64,000 nucleotides of DNA, from assembly GCA_963724385.1 (NCBI GenBank), contig CAVRUJ010000002.1, positions 1,302,001-1,366,000 of the forward strand. The letters run 5' to 3'. The DNA is from DASXQK01 sp963724385 (GTDB lineage: Bacteria; Pseudomonadota; Alphaproteobacteria; Dongiales; Dongiaceae). The translations under genes were made by a program, and so were the position numbers. The notes beneath the pieces were generated by a model. The model made no database searches. It was given only the letters and a program-made list of their open reading frames with translations, and was not told where the DNA came from. This document shows positions 43,106 to 51,017 of this stretch, one piece after another (positions within the stretch are counted from its first letter, which is position 1; each line of letters starts with the position of its first letter).

Positions 43106-43455
43106 GTCCGATAGACGCCGAGACGTTGCAGCCCTTCGGCCAGATCGGCCAGCAGGGCCTGGTAGCGCCGGGTGAGCGTGCCCGAACGCGCGATCAGCAC
43201 ATAGTCATGGCCTTCGGCGGCATGAACGGGAAGCAGCTCGGCCGAGGCCGCGCGAAGCCGCCGGCGCGCACGATTTCGGGCGACCGCATTACCGACCTTG
43301 CGGCTGGCGGTGAAACCGACGCGCAGCTCGGCCGCCGGCGATTGGGGTGCCATCTGCAGAATCAGGCCCGGGGCCACCCACTTGCGGCGGCCCTCGGCGA
43401 CCTTGAGGAACTCGGCTCGGCGGATGAGGCGCTTCACGGGCGCCAGGAGTCTCAC
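43102..43455 (-). CDS. rnpA: Ribonuclease P protein component
   Basis: A 117-residue basic protein that helps RNase P RNA trim tRNA 5' ends. It has LIRRAEFLKVAEGRRKW, RVGFTASRKVGNAVARNRARRRLR (the RNR motif, cited in parts) and DYVLIARSG. The start is GTG 43455, which overlaps the rpmH stop as GTGA; the stop overlaps yidD as ATGA. The three genes are chained by translation. The RNA partner gene is not in this window. Confidence 0.96.
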   Translation of the reverse strand: MRLLAPVKRLIRRAEFLKVAEGRRKWVAPGLILQMAPQSPAAELRVGFTASRKVGNAVARNRARRRLRAASAELLPVHAAEGHDYVLIARSGTLTRRYQALLADLAEGLQRLGVYRT

Positions 43456-43586
43456 GCGCTTAGGCGCTTGCGACCCTTGGCCCGGCGATTGGCGATCACC
43501 TTGCGGCCGCCGACCGTGGCCATGCGCGCCCTGTAGCCGTGACGACGCTTGCGGACGAGCACGCTGGGCTGATAGGTGCGCTTCAC
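43452..43586 (-). CDS. rpmH: Large ribosomal subunit protein bL34, GTG start
   Basis: The standard 44-residue L34. The translation MKRTYQPSVLVRKRRHGY, then RMATVGGRKVIANRRAKGRK and RLSA, matches the family end to end. The start codon is GTG 43586 with GGAG about nine bases upstream. It is the first gene of rpmH-rnpA-yidD-yidC-engB-argB and has a good promoter at 43637-43665. Confidence 0.97.
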   Translation of the reverse strand: MKRTYQPSVLVRKRRHGYRARMATVGGRKVIANRRAKGRKRLSA

Positions 43587-43636
43587 CTTGAAACTCCGTT
43601 GCGAGAGGCTGTTGTTTCGCGAGAAATTGCCGCGGC

Positions 43637-43665
43637 TGTATAAGGGCTTAAGCGCTAGGAGTCAA
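43637..43665 (-). promoter_or_regulatory. Promoter of the rpmH operon
   Basis: Minus-strand TTGACT (43660-43665), a 17-base spacer and TATACA (43637-43642) give the best sigma-70-type match seen in the window, about 50 bases before the rpmH start. A strong housekeeping promoter is expected here. Confidence 0.7.
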
Positions 43666-43689
43666 CCGCGGCCCGGACCGGCAAAGGGT

Positions 43690-43710
43690 GGCGCCAGCCG
43701 GGGTGGCGCC
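43690..43710. terminator. Hairpin between the rpmH promoter and the TVP38 gene
   Basis: GGCGCCA and TGGCGCC around a seven-base loop, without a T-run. It lies in the divergent control region and may be a regulatory or insulating structure; the type is a guess. Confidence 0.3.
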
Positions 43711-43848
43711 TGTACATGCCCGATGATACATGATCCCCATGACCGACGGGGATCCCGCGCGCCTCCAGCGCATCGGGTCGCGGCAATTCGTGACCCGGCC
43801 ATTGTCGCGAATTTCTGCGTGAATCCGGTACCAAAACGGAGAACGCTG

Positions 43849-44569
43849 TTGCGACTTTCCGCGCAGGTCGGATCCAAGGGCGGCGTCCGGCGATGGCTGC
43901 CGCTTGCGCTGATCCTGCTGGGCATCGTCCTGTTCTTCGGCTTCGGCCTGCAGCGCTATCTGACCGGCGAGACGCTGTGCGCCAACCGGGCCGCGCTCGA
44001 TCAGGCCGTGGGCAATCACCATTGGCTGGCCCTGGGCATCTTCATTCTCGTCTACACAATGGTCGTGGCCCTGTCGGTGCCGGGTGGTTTGGCGCTCACG
44101 CTTGCAGGCGGCTATCTCTTTGGCCCCTGGCTCGGCGGCGGAGCGACGATCCTCGGCGCGACGACGGGCGCTGGCCTCCTCTTCCTCGCCGCCCGCGGTG
44201 CCCTTGCCGACTGGCTCCGGGGCCGCGCCGGCCCCTGGCTCGAAGAAGATGCGCCAAGGCTTCCAGGCCAACGCCTTCAGCTACCTGCTCTTCCTCAGGC
44301 TGGTGCCGGCCTTTCCCTTCTTCGTCGTCAATCTCGTGCCCGCCTTCCTCGGCGTCGAGTTCCGCGTATTCCTCCTTGCCACTCTCATCGGGATCGCTCC
44401 CGCGACCTTCATCTTCTCCAATTTCGGCGCCGGGCTTGGCAAGCTCCTGGACTGCAATACGCCCATCAGCATCGGGAGCGTGCTTTCGCCCGAGACCCTC
44501 GCGGGGCTGGTGGGGCTCGCCCTCCTTTCCCTGCTCCCCGTGGCCTACAAGAAATGGCGGCGTCGATGA
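43849..44569 (+). pseudogene. TVP38/TMEM64 (VTT domain) membrane protein, one-base frameshift
   Basis: A DedA-like VTT-superfamily membrane protein. The first part (ILLGIVLFFGFGLQRYL, VVALSVPGGLALTLAGGYLFG, ARGALADWLRGRAGPWLE) and the second (MRQGFQANAFSYLLFLRLVPAFP, FFVVNLVPAFLGV, LSLLPVAYKKWRRR) are in adjacent frames. Removing one A in CTCGAAGAAG (about 44241-44245) joins them as GPWLEKMRQGF, giving 239 residues. TTG 43849 with GGAGA six bases upstream is the likely start; GTG 43819 is an alternative. The stop overlaps the FAD oxidoreductase start (ATGA). This pairing recurs in other proteobacteria. Confidence 0.85.
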
Positions 44570-45987
44570 GCGATATCCTGAAGACCGACATCTGCGTCAT
44601 TGGCGCGGGCTCGGCCGGGCTCACTGTGGCGGCCGGCGCCAGCCAATTGGGCGCCAGCACGGTCCTGATCGAGGCCGGCCAGATGGGCGGCGACTGCCTC
44701 AACACCGGCTGCGTGCCGTCCAAGGCCCTGCTCGCTGCTGCCCATGCCGCTGTCGCCCATCGCCGTGCCGGGGATTTCGGCCTGGAAGCAGCACCGCCTA
44801 GGGTCGATTTTCCCGCGGTCATGGCTCATGTCCGGCGAGTCATCGCCGAGATCGAGCCCAACGATTCGCAAGCGCGCTTCACCGGCCTCGGCGTCAAGGT
44901 CATCCGCGCCGAAGCCAGGTTCACCGGACCCGGCGAAGTCACGGCGGACGGCCGGACGATTCGAGCCCGGCGCTTCGTCATCGCCGCCGGCGCCCGTCCC
45001 TTCGTACCTCCGCTCCCGGGACTGGCAGATGTCCCCTATCTCACCAATGAGACGGTTTTTTCATTGGAACAGCTGCCGGCTCATTTGCTTGTGCTGGGCG
45101 GTGGGCCCATCGGGGCGGAACTCGCCCAGGCCTTTCGCCGGCTCGGGTCCGAGGTCAGCCTGGTGGAAATGCAGGATCTGCTGCCCAAGGACGATCCCGA
45201 GGCCGTCGACGTGGTGCGCCGCGCCCTGGTCGAGGACGGCGTGGCGCTCTATGAGCGCCACAAGGTCCTGCGTGCCAGCCGCGACGGCGCCGGCCTGGCG
45301 CTGGAAATCGAGGGCGCCGCTGGACGACGGCAGCTTGCGGGCACGCATCTTCTCGTCGCCGCGGGCCGGCGCCCTGCGGTCGAGGGCCTCGGGCTGGATG
45401 CGGCGGGGATCGTGCATTCGCCCCAGGGAATCCGGGTCGATGCCGGGCTCAGGACCAGCAACCGGAGGGCCTATGCCATCGGCGATATCGCCGGCGGACC
45501 GCAGTTCACCCATCTGTGCAGCTACCAAGCGGGGATCGTGCTGCGCAGCGCCCTCTTCCGCCTGCCGGCGCGCCAGCAGCTGGACGCGTTGCCCTGGGTC
45601 ACCTTCACCGAGCCGGAGCTGGCCCATGTCGGCCTGAGCGAAGCCCAGGCCCGGGCCAAGGGACCCATCCGAATCCTGCGCTGGCCCTATGCCGAAAACG
45701 ATCGGGCCCATGCCGAGCGCCAGGGCCAGGGCTTCATCAAGGTCATCGCCTCGGCCCGCGGCCGCATCCTCGGCGCCGACATCGTAGGCGCCGAGGCGGG
45801 CGAACTCATCCATCTCTGGACCCTGGCCGTCTCCAAGCGCCTTGGCATCGGCGCCGTCGCCGGCATGATCGCGCCCTATCCGACCTTGGGCGAAATCGGC
45901 AAACGCGCCGCCGGCAACTACTTCCTGCCCAAGCTTTTCTCCGAACGCACCAAGCGCCTGGTGCGCTTCCTCGCCCGGTTCGGCTGA
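44566..45987 (+). CDS. FAD-dependent pyridine nucleotide-disulfide oxidoreductase (mercuric reductase/Lpd-like)
   Basis: A 473-residue flavoprotein. The FAD motif ICVIGAGSAGLTVAAGA leads to the redox-active pair C44/C49 in GGDCLNTGCVPSKALL. The NAD motif LVLGGGPIGAELAQAF, AIGDIAGG and a C-terminal dimerisation domain follow. In dihydrolipoamide dehydrogenase the last block is H-P-T-x-x-E with the catalytic His; here it is APYPTLGEIGKRAAG, with Tyr in that place. It is therefore not a normal Lpd, and no N-terminal or C-terminal mercury-binding cysteines are seen. It is encoded directly after a TVP38 membrane protein; the substrate is unknown. Confidence 0.88.
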   Translation: MSDILKTDICVIGAGSAGLTVAAGASQLGASTVLIEAGQMGGDCLNTGCVPSKALLAAAHAAVAHRRAGDFGLEAAPPRVDFPAVMAHVRRVIAEIEPNDSQARFTGLGVKVIRAEARFTGPGEVTADGRTIRARRFVIAAGARPFVPPLPGLADVPYLTNETVFSLEQLPAHLLVLGGGPIGAELAQAFRRLGSEVSLVEMQDLLPKDDPEAVDVVRRALVEDGVALYERHKVLRASRDGAGLALEIEGAAGRRQLAGTHLLVAAGRRPAVEGLGLDAAGIVHSPQGIRVDAGLRTSNRRAYAIGDIAGGPQFTHLCSYQAGIVLRSALFRLPARQQLDALPWVTFTEPELAHVGLSEAQARAKGPIRILRWPYAENDRAHAERQGQGFIKVIASARGRILGADIVGAEAGELIHLWTLAVSKRLGIGAVAGMIAPYPTLGEIGKRAAGNYFLPKLFSERTKRLVRFLARFG

Positions 45988-46008
45988 GCAGCCAACCCGC
46001 AGGCCAGC

Positions 46009-47419
46009 ATGACGACCAACGGCACTCGCCTGCAACTGCCGCCGCCTTACCGGAGCCTGTCGGCGCGTCTGCTGGTCTTGACCATTGCCTTCGTCATGCT
46101 GGGCGAAGTGCTGATCTACGCTCCCTCGGCGGCACGTTTCCGTTACGAGTTCCTGCAAGAGCGGCTGGCGACGGCGCATGTCGCGGTGCTGGCCCTGCTG
46201 GCCACGCCCAACAACATGGTGAGCGACGCCCTCCAGACGGAGCTGCTGCAGCGCGCCTCGGCCTATGCCATCGCGCTGCGCCGGCCCGACGGCGTCAAGC
46301 TCCTGATGCGCTCAAGGCAGGGGGTACCGATGGTCGACGCCAGCTACGATCTCGGCCGGCGCAATCTGATCGGCCTGATCGGCGACGCCTTCGTCACTCT
46401 CAGCCACCCCGCCAACCGCGTCCTTCGCATCGTCGGGCCCTCGCCCAAGGCACCTGATTCCCTGGTCGAGACCGTCATCGACGAAGCCCCGATGCGGGCC
46501 GCCCTCATCGACTATTCGGCGCGCGTGCTCGGGCTTTCGGTCATCATTTCGCTGGTCACGGCCGCCCTGGTCTATCTCAGCCTCCAGTGGTTGATGATCC
46601 GGCCGATGCGCCGGCTGACCGCGGCGATGGTCGCCTTCCGCGATGACCCCGAGGAACTCGGCGCGCAGTCTGAAGCCCGGGCGCCGGCGCGACGAGATCG
46701 GCGTCGCCGAGCGGGAGCTCGTGGCCATGCAGGCGGGGCTGCGAGCGGCGCTCGGCCAGAAGGCGCGGCTGGCCGCTCTCGGCGGGGCCGTGACCCGGAT
46801 CAACCACGACCTGCGCAACATCCTGGCGACGGCCAGCATCGTCAGCGACCGGCTGGCCGCCAGCGATGACCCGCAAGTCCAGCGCAATGCGCGGGCGCTT
46901 CTGGCCGCCATCGATCAGGCTGCCCAGCTTTGCACGGCGACCCTCGACTTCACCCGCGAGGGACCGCCGAACATGGCGCTTTCCCGCTTTCCCCTGGCCG
47001 AGCTCATCGGCGAGGCGGGCCTCGCCGTCCAGGCGCCGGATGGGGCCGAAGCGCCGGTTCGCTGCGCCGTGCCGGAATCGCTCGCCCTCGAGGCCGACCG
47101 GTCCCAGCTCTTCCGCATCCTGGCCAACCTGGCCCAGAACGCCGTGCAGGCCGGTGCCAGGCGGGTCGAAATTTCCGCCCGGCAGGAACCTGGCGTCATC
47201 CGGATCCGAGTGGCCGACGACGGTCCTGGTCTGGCGCCCCGAGCGCGGGACAACCTGTTCCAGCCCTTCGCCGGCTCGACCCGCCCGGGCGGCACCGGCC
47301 TGGGCCTCGCCATCGTCCGCGAGCTGGTACGCGCTCATGGCGGCGAGATCAGGCTCGAGAGCAGCGGCGCGCAAGGGACGGTCTTCGTCATCGAGCTGCC
47401 CCAACATACCGGGCCATAG
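46009..47419 (+). pseudogene. Sensor histidine kinase, one-base frameshift
   Basis: A membrane kinase of about 469 residues once repaired. N-terminal half: transmembrane helix at about 20-36, a periplasmic region, a second helix at about 175-195 (VIISLVTAALVYLSLQWLMI) and a HAMP region (RPMRRLTAAMVAFRDDPE). C-terminal half in the next frame: RRRDEIGVAERELVAMQ, the phosphoacceptor INHDLRNILATASI, the N box FRILANLAQNAVQAG and ADDGPGLAP with GGTGLGLAIVREL. One extra A in GAGGAACTCGG (46655-46656) explains the break and gives DPEDSARS. No response regulator is adjacent. Transcribed 21 bases after the oxidoreductase gene. Confidence 0.85.
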
Positions 47420-47489
47420 CGTTCTTGCGGCCCGCCCTTCGGGCCTGTAGCAATCGCCGGCAAGGGCGATACCCCCGGGGAACCGCAAG

Positions 47490-48575
47490 TTGGCCAGCAT
47501 CATCATCGCCGACACGACCAAGCACTATGACGGACGGTACCTCGAGACCCATCCACTCGGAGGCACCGAGTCTTCCGTCATCCGGCTCGCCCGGGAGCTG
47601 GCGCGGCGCGGCCACGCGGTGACGGTCTACGTCAATTGCGACGGGCCGATCGAGCATCAGGGCGTGGCTTGGCGCCCGCTCTCGAGCGCCGTGCCGGAGA
47701 GCTGCGATCTCTATGTCGCGGTCCAGCATCCGCGCCTCTTGGGATTCGTGAAAAAGCCGCGCCGGCGCGCCATCTGGGTGCTCTGGCAGCCCAACAACCT
47801 GAAGCACTACAAGCAGATCTGGCGGGTCTGGCTTTACCGTCCGGTGCCCGTGCTGATGAGCCTGCACCAGGTGCGGATCTATTCGCCCTTCCTGCCTCGG
47901 CGCGATCCCCAGATCCTGATCCCGCTGGGCTTGCCCGAAGATGTGCGGGGTCATCCGCCCCTCGGTGCCGCGGCCGCGAGGCGCGCCATTTTCGCGTCTC
48001 ACCCGCGCCGCAATCTACGCCAGCTTGTCGAGATCTGGGCGGCCTCCATCCTGCCGCGGGTACCCGACGCCACGCTCGATGTCTATGGCGTGCATGATCT
48101 CCCGCCCGCCGACGACGCTTGGAACAGCTGGGGCGACACGGTACTGCCGCCGGGAATGACGCCGGCGGTCAAAGCCTCGATCCGCATACGGCCGACGGCG
48201 TCCCGAGCGGAGCTGATCGAAGCCTTCCGCACCTCGCGATGCATGCTCTACCTGGGCCACAAGGTGGAAGCGTTCTGCCTGTCCGCCGCCGAGGCCCAGG
48301 CGTTGGGCCTTCCGGCGGTGGTGGCCCCAGTCGCCGCGGTGCCGGAACGGGTGGTCGACGGGGTCACGGGTTTCATCGACGCCGATCCGGAAAGATTTGC
48401 CGCTCACGCAGTCTCGCTGCTGACCGACGACGCCCTGTGGCGGGGACAGCATGAGGCCGCCTTGCGCCTGCAGCAGGGGATCACCTGGAGCGAATATGCC
48501 GGACGCTTCGAGGCAGCACTGCTCGGCGACCGCATTCCCCTCAACCGCTCGGTCCTCGCAGTGCCGGAAAATTAG
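47490..48575 (+). CDS. Glycosyltransferase family 4-like protein
   Basis: A 361-residue GT-B glycosyltransferase. The N-terminal domain has HPLGGTESSVIRLARELARRGH with the glycine-rich donor loop. The C-terminal domain has IFASHPRRNLRQLVEIW and EAFCLSAAEAQALGLPAVV, the Ex7E-type acidic motif, followed by ERVVDGVTGF. The start is TTG 47490 with GGGGAA weakly in place; there is no ATG nearby. Sugar and acceptor are unknown. It opens the surface-glycan region and ends four bases before the convergent next gene. Confidence 0.87.
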   Translation: MASIIIADTTKHYDGRYLETHPLGGTESSVIRLARELARRGHAVTVYVNCDGPIEHQGVAWRPLSSAVPESCDLYVAVQHPRLLGFVKKPRRRAIWVLWQPNNLKHYKQIWRVWLYRPVPVLMSLHQVRIYSPFLPRRDPQILIPLGLPEDVRGHPPLGAAAARRAIFASHPRRNLRQLVEIWAASILPRVPDATLDVYGVHDLPPADDAWNSWGDTVLPPGMTPAVKASIRIRPTASRAELIEAFRTSRCMLYLGHKVEAFCLSAAEAQALGLPAVVAPVAAVPERVVDGVTGFIDADPERFAAHAVSLLTDDALWRGQHEAALRLQQGITWSEYAGRFEAALLGDRIPLNRSVLAVPEN

Positions 48576-48579
48576 ACCG

Positions 48580-49722
48580 TCATTCCCCGTCCAAGGCGGC
48601 GCGCAGGACGCGATCGCAGAAAGCCGCCGGTGAATGCCGGCGCAGCACATGGTCTCGTCCGGCGAGCGCCATGCGCTTCAGCGTCGCCTTGTCGGCCAGT
48701 GCCGTTTCGATCTTGCGCGAGAGGTCATCGCCCTCGGGCGCGTAGTATAGGGCGTGGCGCCCGTCCTCCAGCGGCCGATGCCTCAGGATCGTCGGATAGT
48801 TGATGACCGGCACGGACAGGCATTGGCAGGCTTCATAGTGCCGATAGCAGTCCCAGCCGAGCCCTTCCGGCGACCAGGTGAGCCAAGCCTCGCTCATGCG
48901 CCGGTAGTATTCCGCCTTGGGCAGCCTTTCGGCGGGAAGATCGACGACGAAGCCCCGCTTCGCCAGGCCGCGCAGCTGCTCGAGGCCGGCGGGCCGCAAG
49001 GTCGAATTGCGCTCGACCGCCCCGGAGAAGAAGACGTCGGCCTTCTTGGACTCGAAGGCCTTGTCGGAGTCCAGCGGCGCGACGGCGTCGGGATCCTCGA
49101 CCAGCGCCGCCGATTCCTCTCGGCCGATCCGCCGCCAGCCCTCGGGCGAGGACAGGACCCAAAGCCCCACGGAGATCGGCCTGAGCTTCGCCAGGCGCGC
49201 CTGCCATCGGGCGCGGGCGCGGATGCGCAAGGTCGGCAGGCTCGAATGGGCCGTGCCGTGAAACACATGCCACTGGTCGACGGGCAGCTCCCGCTTGAAG
49301 TAGAGCTTCGCCCGGTCCATCAGCCGATGGTTCGACCGGTTGATGGTGAACCCGTCCTGCATGTCGAGGACGACGAGGGGAACGCCGACGCCGCGAAACC
49401 GCAGCAGCCATACGCCGAACACGCGGCTCAGCGCGGTCACGGGTTGGAGCGGCGAGCGCGCCAGCGAACGCAGCCAGTAGCGCGGGTGCCAGGGCGACTG
49501 GTTCGTCGCATAGGCGACGACGAGGTCGTAGCCACTCTGCCGCGCCGCCCGGGTCTCGCCGAGGAACCGCCCGACGGTGCAGTCGGCATAGGCCTCTTTG
49601 GCCAGCGTCCGCGACGGTCTCGACCCCGTCCACAAGAGCGTGGTGCGTTCGGGGTATTGTTGCTTGAAGTAGTCGTGATCCCCGATCTCGAGGATGCGCG
49701 CGGAAGCGTGATCGATGGCCAC
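48580..49722 (-). CDS. Glycosyltransferase-like protein, paralogue of the protein at 57804-58892
   Basis: A 380-residue protein sharing several blocks with the product of 57804-58892: LEIGDHDYFKQQYP against IEIGLPFVKRVYP, YFKRELP in both, the pattern RPISVGL/LPISLGL, DVFFSGAVERNSTLRPAGL against the second protein's DVFFAGRVDDSASLRRRGL, and the strongly conserved WSPEGLGWDCYRHYEA. The C-terminal half looks like a GT-B donor domain with the glutamate in HYEA. I assign it only to the glycosyltransferase-like class. GTG 49722 is chosen from the alignment with its paralogue; TTG 49758 is an alternative. Confidence 0.7.
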   Translation of the reverse strand: MAIDHASARILEIGDHDYFKQQYPERTTLLWTGSRPSRTLAKEAYADCTVGRFLGETRAARQSGYDLVVAYATNQSPWHPRYWLRSLARSPLQPVTALSRVFGVWLLRFRGVGVPLVVLDMQDGFTINRSNHRLMDRAKLYFKRELPVDQWHVFHGTAHSSLPTLRIRARARWQARLAKLRPISVGLWVLSSPEGWRRIGREESAALVEDPDAVAPLDSDKAFESKKADVFFSGAVERNSTLRPAGLEQLRGLAKRGFVVDLPAERLPKAEYYRRMSEAWLTWSPEGLGWDCYRHYEACQCLSVPVINYPTILRHRPLEDGRHALYYAPEGDDLSRKIETALADKATLKRMALAGRDHVLRRHSPAAFCDRVLRAALDGE

Positions 49723-49907
49723 GCCGAAACCAATAGACGATATGAATGACCGCTGCAAACCTTGGGGCAGCCGATTGCACCGGCGCCCGCGATCGACTAT
49801 GCCTCAGGCACAATCGTCGGCCAGGTGCAATTGTGGCGGGAAGAGTCCACAATCCCTGGCCTTTGGGCCGTAGGCTTCTTGGTCCCTGGATCTGCCGGGA
49901 GAATGCA

Positions 49908-51017
49908 TTGGCGACAACGCCCGCCGTAACGGTCCTGATGCCGGTCAGAAACGGCGAGCGGTGGCTCGAGCAGTCCCTTCGCAGCGTCGCCCTGCAGACG
50001 ATCCACGACTTCGAATTTCTCATCGTCGACAACGGTTCGACCGATCGCACGCCGGAAATCCTGGCCCGGGCCTGCGCCGGCGACCAGCGGTTCATCGCCT
50101 TGCGCGAACCGCACCGCGGCATCGTGCCGGCCCTCAACACCGGCCTGGCGGCGGCTCGTGCGCCCCTGATCGCGCGCCTCGACGCCGACGACATGGCGCT
50201 GCCGAACCGCCTGGAGCGCCAACTCGATTTCATGTCCTGCCATCCAGAGGTCGGGCTCCTCGGCAGTTGGGCCGACGTCATCGACACGCGCGGAAAAGTG
50301 TATGGGCACCGGCGCCCCTTGACCGGGCACGACGATCTGGTCCGGATATTGAAGTTCAGCAACCCCTTCATCCATCCGGCGGTCATGTTCCGCACCGAGC
50401 TCGTCCGGCGCCTGGGGGGATATCGCGCCGCCTTCGAGGTCAGCGAAGACTACGACCTGTGGCTCCGGATGTCCGAGGTCACGGTGCTGGCCAACCTGCC
50501 CGAGCCCCTCGTCTTCTACCGCCTGCACGCCGGCAACCTGATGTTCCGCAAGGTGGTCCGCCAGTCCTTCTCGGTGCATCTCGCCCAATGCTCGGCGCGG
50601 TTGCGCCGGGCGTCGGGCCATGATCCCGTGGACGCCATGCTGAAGGCGCCGAAGTGGTGGGAAAAGGACTCTGACGATTCCTTTTTCGCCAAGGAGGCGC
50701 AACTCTTTCGCCTGCTGGGGCTCGCCGACCGCAAGGCCATCGAGCATGCCGATTTCGGCGCCATCGAGAACGTCGACCCGGCCGATCTGGGATTCGCCCT
50801 CAACGGCACCGACCGCAAGCTCGCCCGGAGGGCGATCGCCAACCTGGTCTTGCGTTCCGGCCTCGGCCAGCCGAGGGCGAAGCTGCGCTTGATCGGCTCG
50901 CTGTGGCAGCTTTCCAATGCCCGCGGTCAGCCGCCGGCGCGAGATCCAGTGCCGGTCCCTGGGAGCGCCCCAGAGAGCATCCCCGGGAGCGCCCGGGCAG
51001 ACATGTCGGGCAACTAA
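49908..51017 (+). CDS. Family 2 glycosyltransferase
   Basis: A 369-residue GT-A enzyme. It shows VTVLMPVRNGERWLEQSLRS, FLIVDNGSTDRTPEIL, the metal-binding ARLDADDMALPNRLERQ and the catalytic-base region EVSEDYDLWLRM, all typical of polysaccharide chain-building GT2 enzymes. The start is TTG 49908 with GGGAGA five bases upstream. The 3' end shares four bases (CTAA) with the stop of the convergent asparagine synthase gene. Sugar specificity unknown. Confidence 0.9.
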   Translation: MATTPAVTVLMPVRNGERWLEQSLRSVALQTIHDFEFLIVDNGSTDRTPEILARACAGDQRFIALREPHRGIVPALNTGLAAARAPLIARLDADDMALPNRLERQLDFMSCHPEVGLLGSWADVIDTRGKVYGHRRPLTGHDDLVRILKFSNPFIHPAVMFRTELVRRLGGYRAAFEVSEDYDLWLRMSEVTVLANLPEPLVFYRLHAGNLMFRKVVRQSFSVHLAQCSARLRRASGHDPVDAMLKAPKWWEKDSDDSFFAKEAQLFRLLGLADRKAIEHADFGAIENVDPADLGFALNGTDRKLARRAIANLVLRSGLGQPRAKLRLIGSLWQLSNARGQPPARDPVPVPGSAPESIPGSARADMSGN

